A stretch of DNA of 64,000 nucleotides from assembly GCA_021018815.1 (NCBI GenBank), contig JAITYX010000146.1, positions 248,001-312,000 of the forward strand, read 5' to 3'. Positions 1-11,740 of the stretch are shown here, piece after piece. The position numbers and the translations under genes are program-made. Below the pieces are notes generated by a model. The model saw only the letters and a list, made by a program, of their open reading frames with translations. It had not been told where the DNA came from and did no database searches. Source of the DNA: Talinum fruticosum. Taxonomy: Eukaryota > Streptophyta > Magnoliopsida > Caryophyllales > Talinaceae. Numbering within the stretch: position 1 is the stretch's first letter; each line of letters starts with the position of its first letter.

Positions 1-3000
1 AATAAGTAAATCAACTACGGAGGATAGAAGACGGGAAGAGGGCCTTCCACTTGGACCTAGTTGTAAGCTCAACATGCAGGGCGGACATGAAGCTGAGGTC
101 TGTTTAACCTCTGACAATTTGGTAATGGGGATTGTATTGTATCCTAGTAGGGTTAATCAGTTACATAGGATATATTTGAAGGAAACATGTGGTTATATTC
201 TTGATTTTTTGTGTTTATGCTCCAGCCCTAGACTTAGGCAGGACAGTCATGCCGGATGGTGGCTACAACTAACCGGTACTTGTTTTAGCAATCTTGAGTT
301 GATATAAGATGTAAGTGCACAGAACAATTATAAAGTGAAATATAAAATTAAAGTAGCACAAGATAAATATAAAATTTGTGCAACAAGTTCAAGTTGAACA
401 GAAGCAGGCAAAGGCAATGGAAATGGATGCACAGTAAAAGTGGTGGAATTTTCAGAGGGAGAGAGAGAAGCATGTCAAAACTACACTAATTGATTGATGA
501 ATCAATTCCCTGTCTGCCAATGCCAGGAAAACCACGACACCTTACCACGATGTGAATATTAATACCGATATTGCCCTTGTTATGTTGTAACCAAGGTTAA
601 ATGACTACATTACATGGCCCTCCAAATTCTTAATGATGAGAGGAAATCCTTGTGTAATTGTGTTAGTAGTTAGTAGTAGTCCTATGTGAACGCTAAAAGC
701 TTAAATTTGAGGGACCCCCATTACATTCCATTCCATTCCTTTGATGTAATTGACCTTAGTGATCAGGCAGGGAGATGCAGGTGATGGCGAAGAGGCTAAA
801 AGGAAGGGTTACTCTCTGTTTTTGTGGTCTACCATGACGGCCCCCGACCCACGTGATTGACAATTGCCTCTCTCTCCCCCGCCCCCTCTCTCTTAATTGT
901 CTTGAAAGTGAAATCTGATTAGTGCGGGTGACGTGAACAACTCCAACATCCATACTCAAATGAAATCCATTGCTGCAAGAAACCTCGATTGGCGTTGGCC
1001 TTGGCCTTGGCCTTGGGTCGGGACTGGTCGGCATTAAATTTGCCCCTCCCCCAACCCAACCTTCACAACTGCCCGCCTTCTTCCCTTGTAAATAGTTCTC
1101 CTCCGTCTTCTCGTTTCATTCTTTTCTGCCCAAGAGTTTTTGTATTTCATATCTCTGCATAATCAACCTCTTAATCAACCCTTTCACGTAATCGTCCTCG
1201 TATATTTAGTAATCTTGATAACAAGTTCTACTTCTTTCCTTAGGCAGGCATAGAGTAGATTAGTCAGCTGATGGACTGTGGGCCATCACCCTCAATATTT
1301 TGGACGCGTGTACGAGGCATCCACGCAGCTCTTTTGATTAACCATTACACTAACTTAGCTTGTAATATGTTGTATTAATTAAAATCATGTTGATTAGGGA
1401 AATGATTACCAATTCAAGTCAAGATTCGCTATTTAGTTGGAACCAAATTGGGTGGGAGGATTTTCCCCACCAATTTCTGTTAATATAGACAATACTTTAT
1501 GCTCAACTTCAAAATTTGTTCATTTCACATCATTGCTTTCTTTTAATATTGCACAAAGCTCAATGTATCACTTATATTGTCTACTATTCTATTCAAATTC
1601 AAAGGGTATTTGTGTCCTTAAGAATATATTAGAATATTGAATATAATTTATTGGCCTTTAGCTGTCTGATTAGCTATTGATTTAAAGAATTTGGCTGAAT
1701 TCAGAGCGGCTTTGACACAAGAATTATTCATTGGTTTCTTTATGATTCCACCGTATGCATGCAAATTGAAAAATAAGAGATACAAATATTCCTTGTTTGG
1801 GTGAATTTGAATGTGGTGGGGGGGCTATTTGTTAGGAGATGCAAGAAAGTGCATAGTTATAGTTAAATGTGATGAGTTTGGTTTGGAAGGGTTAAGGTAA
1901 GTGTTTAATTTAAAATAGAAAAGGAATGGGATATGAGAAGGTAGGGATGGGTTGAGCAAGTGCAAGACTCAACATATAGTCTACCAAACAAGTCTTGTGA
2001 ATTTCAAAGGGTTTCTACTTGTGCTTAATTGGATTGGCTTGTTGTTTTTGAGTGAGGGCGTAGGTTTCTTGTGCTTGCTGCAATGACCATGACAATCGTA
2101 ACAGATGATGTAGAAAATCTGTCCCCTCCTTCCCTTCTTCCCTTCCCTTCTCTCCCCCTCCCTCTCAGAATGTCTGTTTCTTCAGCAAAGATTCCATTTC
2201 CCTGTCATATCAATTATTTTGCCTCCTCATCGTAGAAACTAAGTTGAAAATACAGCGGAGAGTGGGAACACATGGTTTGAGGTGTTAGAAAATGGTGGCA
2301 GGCAGCGTCCAATAAATAGTCCATAACTGAGAGTATACTTGGAAGGGAATACAATAGACTTGGCTTAAGAATAAGATTTACCCAATTTGATTTGTATCCA
2401 AAGGAACCGTGTTCCATACTGCTTATGTTGACTTTCTTTGCTATCTTTGCCTTCAAACACTCTTTGTATATGAAAAATATCATGTTTGCTAGGATATTGT
2501 TCTTATTCATATGCTTCCTCCTCAATTGAGAGTTTAAAGTTGGCTTTTTGTTTTACACATCGATGCCATTCTCTTTTTGGTCTTCTTTCCGCTCCTCTTT
2601 CAACCCAAATTCTTACTCCTACTTTTAATTTTAATATTAGCCCAAGAGAATTTCAGAATCATTTGGCCCTTCTGCATCTTCCAAAATCTGTCAAATTGCA
2701 TTCAAATGCATATTAGTCTACAGTAGTATAACAAGTCTGTAATCTTCGCGTGACATTCGGCAAACGATCCAGGTCTTTGAGAGGGGACAGTATTCAGCTG
2801 TAATCCCCATGCTGGTAACCATTGATGAGCGTTTGAAACAAACATCACAAGTGGACCAAGATAGGACTGACATGTTTTAAACTTTTAAAAAGATTTGAGA
2901 TGGTTACGTTATTAATTTCTCTCCATTGTTACTGGTAAGTAACTGGGTACAGAATTTACTCATAAAGGTGGGGAAAGAAAGAAAAAGAAAACATCCGATT

Positions 3001-3005
3001 GGTTG
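1..3005. other. Spacer without a recognisable gene
   Basis: No open frame here carries a recognisable domain, and the short frames look like chance. The stretch is AT-rich with polypyrimidine patches (around 860-895 and 2120-2165) and a short ATTCC-type repeat near 722-741. It lies downstream of the minus-strand NAC gene, so its right edge (about 2700-3005) should hold that gene's 3' UTR. I see no tRNA, transposon ends or conserved promoter structure. Confidence 0.5.
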
Positions 3006-4176
3006 TCAAGGTTTTGAGCTAAGAATGGAGGAGAAACTATTGCAGGAGCTGCTGTTTTCCTCCCGGTCTTCTGAAGAGACATCGTTGTTGTTGTTGTTGT
3101 TGTTGGAAGAGAGCTCAGTGATGGCACTTGAGCCTGAAGAAGAGGAACATGGAGCGGGGAGGTTGAGATCCGCGTTGGCATTGGCCCCCATAAAATCATA
3201 GAAAACTGGTTTCCCATTCCGAGTACTAATCCCAGTGGCATAACTGTTTATGATTCTGCAATCTTGCTTGGCATCGCAAACAACTTCTTCTTCCTCCTCA
3301 TCCTCTTTCCTGCTTACTGCAAATGCATTCCCCCTTTTCTTTAGGAAAATTCTGCACAACACCCAATCTCCGTTTGGCTGCATCCAACCAGACCCAAAAA
3401 GTCAATCATCACTACTAATAAACAACTAGTAATGGTTATTCTTGTAATCATTATTTGCTCATCTTGTCTTCTAAAGAGCAAAGATTCCCCACTAATAATT
3501 TGCTTATAATTTAATATGCCTTTTGTGTCTTGTTCACCGTCGTCATCATTACCAAAATTGTATCTTATGATGTTAACCGAAGCTAAGGAAGGTTGGTTTT
3601 CACCTGAGTGTGGTTGGTCTTGAGAGTGAGAGGGAAACAGAATGAGCGAGGCGGTATTCATGCATGATCCAGTCAGTGCGGGAGCCATGGGGAGGCTTTC
3701 CCCTGTAGAAAACCAGAGTCTTCTTCATCCCAACCACCGCTGCTCCACGGGCGGTGCTAGTCCGTACAAGAATAGGCTTATCCTTGCCGGTGGCTTTCCA
3801 GTAGCCGGAAAGAGTGGCCCTGTTTGATCGGTTGCCATTCGGGTACTTTGCTTCTCTGGTGCTAAAAAAGTATCTCTCTGGGCCAGAGACTGAATCCCCT
3901 GCCAATCATTTCAGGTCACAGTTTAGTGAAGCAGGAATGGAGGGGTTGGGTTTAGAAATTCAGATGAGAATGAGGATGAGAGTAGTGGATGATTACCAGG
4001 CAAATCCCAGGGATCAGACTTGCACACGTCCAAGTCAGGGATGATGGAAGCAGGCAGGGGTGGGAGTAAGCCTTGCGTTTCAAGTACTCAACCACCAGCT
4101 CTTCGTCCGTCGGGTGAAACCTGAATCCAGGTGGCAATCTTAGCACCCCCTTCTTCCCCAGATTCACCTTCTCCAT
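3006..4176 (-). CDS. NAC083: NAC-domain transcription factor, NAC083/VNI2-like, 3 exons
   Basis: DNA-binding transcription factor expected in the nucleus. ANAC083/VNI2 relatives restrain xylem vessel differentiation and modulate leaf senescence. Exons: 4176-3997, 3898-3604, 3377-3006. The NAC subdomains are visible in order: [20 protein letters not shown] (A), a [11 protein letters not shown] block (B), [21 protein letters not shown] and [11 protein letters not shown] (C), [26 protein letters not shown] (D, split here as [12 protein letters not shown] and [10 protein letters not shown]), and [12 protein letters not shown] (E). The C-terminal regulatory part is acidic and then Ser-rich, with a run of seven Asn. 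ATG 4176 is chosen because it begins [10 protein letters not shown], the usual leader of this clade. Two breaks exist. In exon 1 the run at 4057-4060 is one base short of the conserved frame. Exon 2 also needs one base before its strong CAG|GTGAAA donor, plausibly at 3632-3634, to join exon 3. With both bases the product is about 282 aa. Identity as NAC is sure; orthology to VNI2 is likely. Confidence 0.9.
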
Positions 4177-4294
4177 TTTTTTTTCTGTCTACGCTTTATT
4201 ATTCTTATCTACAATTTACTCTCTTTTCAGCAAATCCACAAATTTGACTCTGATTTATGTTGTTTGTTGCTTCTCCCTTTCTTGTAGGCTCGAA

Positions 4295-4334
4295 AGAGGG
4301 AGGGAGGGAGGGAGGGAGGGAGGGAGGGAGGGAG
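4295..4334. repeat. (GGGA)n microsatellite upstream of the NAC gene
   Basis: About ten perfect GGGA units lie roughly 120 bp upstream of the NAC start codon, so in its 5' UTR or core promoter. The purine strand is opposite the NAC coding strand; a transcript would carry CCCT units. The run of regularly spaced G triplets has quadruplex potential. Confidence 0.9.
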
Positions 4335-5075
4335 GAGACAAGGGCTGAAGGGAAGGGAAGGGAAGGGGTGGCTGAGGAGAGAGAGAAAAGGGGGCTTCTT
4401 TATAGTAATTGGGAGGCTGAGAGTGGACAGAAGAAAGGAGAGTTTGGCGTAAACCAGACTCAAGCTTGTTTTCCCTTTGACGCTAGTTTTTTATTTTATC
4501 AACACAAGATTGTTTTGTTTTCAGTTCCACTTTGGGTTTGTGACATGGAAACGAAACCGATGGATTGCATCTCAGAATGTTACAACTCCCCTTGCTGCTA
4601 TCACAATTACGTCCCTGCCCTTTTCCCTCTTCCTCACGCCTCGAATCAAATTGCGGGTGAAAATGATATGTCGGAAAATCCATACTTAAAATTATTTATT
4701 TTCTTTTCCTTTCACTCTTTCTCATAAACTGCTGGTGAGATCGGATGAGGTGTTTTTGGTTCCTTATAAGGTAGTTTTATGTCTATTAATCCAATCCAAT
4801 CCTATCCTACCTACAATAAACACTTGTTTTTAAAAAGTTTTGGAAAGTAGTAGTAGAGAACAGAGTGTATTTATATATAGGAGTGAAAAAGGAAAGATGC
4901 ACGCTTGGTTTTTGCTAATGGGAGAGGGTGCTGTAAGGCTCAAGTCATTTCTGAATCTGATTCTCATATGATTTCATTTGCCCAAAATTAGTGCTCACAT
5001 GTGTATATGTGACTGTTTGTCGTAAACAACATATTTTGTTTTTATTTGTTTCTCGGATCGGTTGTTTTAGCATCT

Positions 5076-5112
<37 letters not shown>

Positions 5113-6586
5113 AGAAAGCTTACATCAAATTTAAGTATGATTGAATGTTAGTTTTAGTTGAGTGACTTCTCTTCTACTTACTTAGGTTAAACATCTAATA
5201 GTGTTATTAATTTAAAAAATTTTAACGATTAAACTAATCCAAAATGTACATCTAACAGCTTCAGCCAAGGAAAGGAAAGGGAAAGCTAAGGCGGAATGAT
5301 GAATGATTGAAGAAATAGGGAGAGGATTGAAAATGTAAATGTAAATATTTGGAGGTGAAAACAACAAGGGAAGGGCCTACACTAGACTGCCTCCAAAACG
5401 ACGGGCAGCGAGAGGTAAGAGACAAAAATTCCAAATTCAACATCTGAGTTCAATTTCAATGGTGATACCCCATTTCAAGATTTCCTTGGATCCTCTTGTC
5501 TCATTATTTTGGATCAAACACCAATTTCAGCACAAATTTTTCATTTCATCTTCGAAATGACTAACATACCCCCAACTTGCATTACCCAAAAAGTTCAGCC
5601 TTACAGCGATTTGCGTTGACTATTTTTCTACATACACTTTGTTTTTATTTTTCTTTTTCTTTTTTATATTCAAAAGTTCATCCTCCCCATCGGCGTTTTC
5701 CACATCTGCGGCCAGTCTTTATGTGAAATCATTTCGTTTAAGATTTGCTGTATAATCATTCACTCTCATTATTATATATAAAATTTAAGTGAACATTGCT
5801 CTTATGACATGGGGTCGAGTTTTATACTCTTTTTAGGGTTCATATTCTACTTCAAGTAATTTATGGTAATCTTTTAGGTTCTAGTAATAGGATACGTTAA
5901 ATATTCGTTTGTTCTAGTCTAATAATTTTATCCCCCTTCGAGAATGCATTAAGGGAAAGGACCCATTAGCCAGTCCTATAAAAAGAGCATCGGTGAAATA
6001 AGACCATCCTATTTTTTGTATATTGTATTAGAATTGAGTTTCACCTAAACTTATCTTGCAACCAACTATAAAATGGTGTCATATCATACGGATATTTTTA
6101 ATTTTGGGTAACTTGTAAATATAATATAATCCTTGATCACATTAAGAATATATATGTTATCAATAATAGTAATACTCTTGAGTTCAAACATACGTAACAT
6201 TATATTAATAATATATGATGGTTTTTAATATATATTTTTTGGAAGTGAATGGTTACAATATTGTTAATTAATGATTAGTAGTTGGAATTTTGTAAAAAAA
6301 AACAAAAAAAGTGTTACACTGAGTGGATCCCTGTCGCTAAGATATTATAAACTTTTCCAACATAATAATAACACCCACTTGATTAATAAGATATAATCGC
6401 AATTAGAAGAAAGAATGTAGTTCATTGAAACGCATTAAATCTTGTAGTATTTGTTGTCGTATTAAGCCTCTGAAAACATTGTCTCGTATAAGTTTTATTT
6501 TTTATATAAAAAATTAAAAGATTTACTTTATTAAAATCTATGGATCAACCCATAAAAAATTAACTGAAAATATTCTAATATATAAT
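4335..6586. other. AT-rich spacer upstream of the NAC gene
   Basis: No gene is recognised. The first few hundred bases are the NAC promoter side. A (TA)n microsatellite occupies about 5078-5109. The rest is low-complexity AT-rich DNA with poly-A and poly-T stretches and frequent stops in all frames. Confidence 0.5.
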
Positions 6587-7225
6587 GGGCGTGTTTGGCA
6601 AATAGGTTTTTGCTCCATAAAGCTCTTTTTATCTGTTTGACTGGGTTAAAAAATAAATTGGATCTGTTTGCTACAGAGTTTTTGAAAAACTTTTTTACTC
6701 AAAGCTCTTTGTAATAATTTTTTGAAAAAGTTTATTATAATTAATACTTGAAGTTATCATTTTGGTGAAATTATGCTAATTGTCATTAAAAGTACACTTA
6801 TTTGAGAAATTTTTTTAGTTCATATTTTTTCAATTTGGGAACAATAGTAGAGGATAATTATAAATATTTATGTTAATATTTTTTATTTTATTATTGTCTA
6901 TATTTTGACAAATAATTTAGTCTATCATAATAAATAAATAGTTTTATCATGTAAATGTCAAATATATTATTAAAAATAAACTTTAAAAAGATATACATAA
7001 TTAAAATTGTCTAAAAGGTATAAATTTAATTTTATATATCGCACAGTTCTTAATTAATATTAAGAAGAAATATGAATATAGAATAAAAATAATTATAATG
7101 TATAAAGCAGTTAATGAAACTAATCTATGAGCATAAATGAAATTTCACCAAACAAATTTGTTAATTTTATCAAGCATTTTTTCATGAAACAGATAAAAGT
7201 TAAACTAACTAATTGCCAAACAGGG
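6587..7225. mobile_element. MITE candidate, hAT-like terminal motif
   Basis: The two ends are imperfect inverted repeats. The left end reads GGGCGTGTTTGGCAAATAGG. The right end, read on the other strand, is CCCTGTTTGGCAATTAG. Both are followed inside by a shared TTTTTATCTGTTT-like block. The interior (about 640 bp) is AT-rich and non-coding, as expected of a non-autonomous element. TGTTTGGCAA-type ends are common on plant hAT MITEs. I could not identify a clean 8-bp target duplication, so family placement is tentative. Confidence 0.5.
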
Positions 7226-9825
7226 AAAATATATATTTATTTGTGATGAATTTTGTGTTTATGTAATATTTTGTAATGGTGTAAAAACAATAAACATTAT
7301 AAAAAAAATAGGGGAAAAAATGAGCTTTAAAGAATAGAATATGTTGAATGGAGGATGAGATTCCCATAAGCAAAAAGCTAACATTAAACTGGAGGATGTC
7401 TGGATCAATTTACTTATTTATCGATGAAATTCATCGTAATAAATGCTCTAAAATTAAATTAAGAGTGAGAAGGGAAAATTAGGCGCTTCTCTTTCTCTGC
7501 CCATCTTTTTGTCCAACCTTTTCTTTGGTTGAGGGTCAAACACAGTTTGCGTGTAGTTGTTGAATTCGGAGTTTTAATTACTTTATTTAAGGAACACAAT
7601 CGTCATTTTTTGTATTTTCAGATAAATATGTTTCTCACTTGACGTGGATCTATTTATTTCTCACATTCCCAGTCGAGTTAATGTTAGTCTATAAAAAGAA
7701 TAATACAATAAATATGCATACGATACTTTTAGTGATAATCTTATTAATAAATAAAACTATAAGAGAGATGGTTAGCATGGCAGTGTTAGGGGTAGTCCAA
7801 TAAATATGTAAAAGGTCGATTAAGAAGGAACCTAAAATAGCATTGGTAGCACTTCAAGACAAATTAATGGCAATGAAATGAAAGAAGAGTAGAAGGAAGG
7901 GTAAGACTTTTCTTGGAGGAAAGTTGATTGATTTTCCTTGTAATCTAATTAGCTGCCTTAGATTTAGCGACCCCTTATTTCGTGTGATTAAGGGTTATGT
8001 TAACCTAATTAAATTAGAATTAGATAGAAATGGCTGCGTTTCAAGAATACATTTATGTATCGGACGGACCCATTAATTAAATATTCAAGATTAATTAGCT
8101 AAGAAGATTGTGTAAGCATTAGCTTCCCATTCATTAATTAGCCAATAATAAACACTTATGATGATTAATGACAATCTGAAGAAATAATAAATAATACTTG
8201 TAATTTATTCGAAATTGAAATGATGTCTGAATAATTTGTTCAAAAGCCTCCATGAATGCCTATTTGACCGCTTTACATTTAATTTAATCATTAAAATGCC
8301 TTTTTCAGGTCCTCTATAATATCTTCATTATATATAAAACAATTTTAATTTTATATTTTACACTTTTTTCTTTCTTTCTTCACCTTTAAGCGAAAGGAAT
8401 TAGTCCTGCTCAGAAAAACATATCATAGGTTTTAAATTTAATTAGGTATATTTCGTTATATGTTTGACTAATTGTAATTGAAGACACACAATAATTTGTA
8501 AGTTTAAGATGGTGTTTTATTGACTGTTTTTACACACTAGAAAGAAGATTAAGAAAACTAAATTGGCAACAAAAAAACATCATCAAGTAGATTATTTTTG
8601 GGCCTTATAACTCGTTGGGCACAAATCTAACATGACACCCATAATTGATTCTGACAGAGACCTGCTTTATGCTACAATTACTAACTATCAACCAAGGAAG
8701 TCATTATGCTACAATTACAATTACAATTACAATTACTTTGATGTAAACTTGCACCAAAATTATAATTTTTCAAAACCCTTTTTATAAATATAATGCAGGC
8801 TATCATACTATTATTGATTTTAAACTTAAAGCCCCATAATTAATATTTTAGCAAAAAAAAAAATCACTAGATACCGAAAATTAAATACTGTTACCAACAC
8901 TTCATTTTTATTGTATTATTTTTATAAACCGAAATGGACATTGAAAATTTTGTATGTGTACACGTAAATATAAGTTACGAGTATTGTTGGGTACAATGTA
9001 CCTTATGAATATATAGTACTAAATATTAGTGCATTATGAATAAAGTTAAGGGACAAAAAGGAGGAAGATATTTTATTTACTTAAATTGAGTTATACGTCA
9101 GAAGTAAGAAACGAAGCGAAGCTTCAGAGGTTGATGGAGAAGAAAATGTGTTAAATTTCAACAGAAACGACAAGTAATTAAGAATTAGCTTTGACATTAA
9201 TGGAGATGTCAAGTGTGAAAGTAGACTTGGCCGCCCAAAAACCACACCTAACTTGAACTTGCCTAAAAATTTTAATATACCCAACTTTTCAAAAGTTAAA
9301 AATTTGTTTCCTCCATCAGAAATTATTACCAAATCTTTAGTTTTGACCATAGCAACTCACACGTGATTATTTATAGTACGGAATTAATTACCAAATTTGT
9401 TTCCTCCATAAGAAATTATTACCAAATCTACCACTCCTTGAGTGCTAATTCTTTGCTTGTCCAATCCTAATCTTTAACACGGGCCCATTATCAGAGTTAG
9501 CCCAATGTGCTTACATGAATTAACTAGTCATGTTGGGTATGTGAAAGCCCGTTGTCATAGCCCAGGCCCATCACTCATGGGAGTACCATTGAGTGACCCA
9601 GCATAACCTGCTCAACTTACTTAATCATCATTAGCAGTACAACTGTTTATATTTCGTATTTATAGTTACAGAGATTGGTACATAACCTAGTGGTATTTCT
9701 ACCTGATTGACTCACTACACAGCCTACATCTGTTTTGAAAATGATATAGTCCACACCCTATACATCACGCTGAAATATGCCTTACATTACATTACAGCCA
9801 TCTATATCTATGATTTGTGTCTTGT
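7226..9825. other. AT-rich spacer downstream of the GDPD gene
   Basis: No gene is recognised. It holds an ACAATT microsatellite near 8706-8736. A direct repeat of about 35 bp (core TTTGTTTCCTCCAT) lies at about 9300-9335 and 9393-9427. An 89-codon minus-strand frame at 9081-9350 has no recognisable domain and is not called. The right edge (about 9600-9825) is probably the GDPD 3' UTR. Confidence 0.45.
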
Positions 9826-11740
9826 TTAATTTTGCAGTAGCTCCGGTATAAGGTTTCGCAGAAAAGAGAGCTCGCGGTCTGAGAAACGGACTGGGAAACT
9901 CTCTTTCTTTGATTTGATTTCTTCAGCATCATTCTCCTCTCGCTTCTCCTCCTTTTCATTCACTGCCTTGATAAAATCCGACGCTGCTTGTTTGATCTCT
10001 TGAACAAAGTCAACAATCACGCCATCAACCCCCATCAAATGTTGTATATATACAGCCTCTGGTAAATTACTGACGAGGGAAGGGAAAACAAGCGGTACTA
10101 GAATTAAGAGCTAATCAATTAAAGCTGTGAAGAAAATACGAGAATGAGGGCTCACTTTAACTGGCCATAAGTTAAGAGAGAGAGCTTGGACTCCTTGATG
10201 TTGGCAACCATACTAGGGTTTCTAAAGATAGCTTTTACTTGTGAGACAATGCCGTCCAAGCCGGCTTCCAGGCACAACTTAATGGCTTCCTCCAGTGAAT
10301 TCCTTCGTGGGTCAGCATACATCTCACATCCTCCATTTGTAAGAAACAAAACCTGAAACATTTATCAAATTTGTCAGAAAGGTTGTAAAAGGAAAAATAA
10401 AGGAATAACTTATGACTCAATCGACTTACAGGGAAGGTGTCCTGCAATTTCTTCAACAGCTGCGCTGCATCAGGTTGAAAACTGGAGAAAATTATGGGCC
10501 TCCCTTAGCATGCTTATTTACGATCTAAATTTTAGCAAAATTATACATTAGTCGCGGATGGAAACTGAAGAATATCAGAATGAATTGAAACCAACGTTAG
10601 TTTACGCGGATGCATGCACATATATATATATATACCTCAAGGACTGCTTGATGGACGCGTCTGAATTCAGCCTCGTCATAAGTTTTATTATCATCAAACT
10701 TCAACTCGATGTTAAAGCCCAATGAGTTGTCAACATTTTCAAAGACCTCTTCTAAAGTGCATAAAGGATCATCATTCTCAACTTTCCACTCAAATACACT
10801 CCCATCTTTTGTTTTTCTCAACAGTGGCTTTCCCACCTGAAATTCAATTCAGGCATACAACATTACAGAGACATTACCCACGATTTCATCCAAGTAGAGG
10901 GAAGAAATGTGCACCTTTCCAGGCTCTCTCTGCGGCCCATAACTCAGAAATTCTTCTAAGGTGATCTCTGTTATTCTCCTTTCAATAAAGCTGCCCTGAA
11001 CTCATTCACCACATGTGCATCATGCCTTAGATTAGTATTGAGGATGGGAAATGGGAAGGGATCGAAAAATGTTGGTTGGTTGGAAAGTAACCTGATCTTG
11101 GCCTTGGCTGAGGATATGTATGTCGTGGAAAAGGACCGGGTAGCCATCTTTTGTCACCTACGAACAAATGCCGTAAGCTATGAGGGGAGGGAGAGGGGCT
11201 TTCAATTTGCTGCTTTACACCACCGAATACTAAAACCAAACAAGTACTGTCATTCTCTCCTGAAATTGAAGGAGAGAGGAGAGATAACAACAGACCTGAA
11301 CATCGAACTCAACAAATTCCAGGTTGAATTCAGCAGCATGATTCAAGGATTTGATGGTATTCTCTCTCCAGCATTTCATCCTCCCATCAGAAGATTGCAG
11401 CATGTTCATTCCGCTCCCTCTGTGTCCAATCACCACCAATTTATATCCTTCGCCCCTCCCTGAATCTGCTCCTCCTCCTTTCGTTTCATTCAAATTTAAT
11501 TAACAATAAATACGTAAGCTTATTGGGAAAACAGAGCCGAATTCATTGATTCATTCGATTCAATTAAACAAGTACACTTGAATCAAAGCTAAAAATGAAG
11601 CAAAAGTAAATTGGTGAAAACTAAATCAAAAGAAATCAGAGCAAACCTCCGGAGAAACGAGGGCCCAAAAACAAGGCCGCATTATCTGGAATGTGGTCCA
11701 GAGATGGGACGTCCGATGCATGTATGGCCTTCAACGCCAT
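9826..11740 (-). CDS. GDPD1: Glycerophosphodiester phosphodiesterase, GDPD1-like, 8 exons
   Basis: Hydrolyses glycerophosphodiesters to sn-glycerol-3-phosphate plus alcohol; plant GDPD1 relatives recycle phospholipid head groups and are often phosphate-starvation induced. Exons: 11740-11647, about 11472-11296 (acceptor could shift by a few codons), 11157-11092, 10995-10915, 10836-10636, 10524-10430, 10352-10156, 10069-9826. It starts MALKAIHASDVPSLDHIPDN, the family N-terminus. The catalytic core is visible: GHRG, the ENTIKS Glu, EFDVQV, a conserved FHD (DGYPVLFHDIHI), FNIELKFDD, IIFSSFQPDAA, FLTNGG, and the C-terminal FSDRELSFL..LIPELLQ. All junctions are GT..AG and phase-compatible except inside exon 6. 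There the G run on the coding strand (10502-10504) is one base short, between the HAKG block and RPIIFSSF. With that base the frame is continuous through all eight exons. No signal peptide is evident, which fits the GDPD1 class (plastid targeting is reported for Arabidopsis GDPD1). Confidence 0.9.

Noticed and set aside
3595..3660. Alternative NAC exon 2 donor at GTTTCC, which would restore phase without a missing base
   Set aside because: It has poor donor context compared with CAG|GTGAAA and would remove the usual linker before DWVLCRIF. Kept as a possibility but less likely given the other one-base deficits.
9081..9350. 89-codon minus-strand frame MVKTKDLVII...
   Set aside because: Hydrophobic and Leu/Phe-rich with no recognised similarity, and overlaps a short direct repeat; not supportable as a gene.
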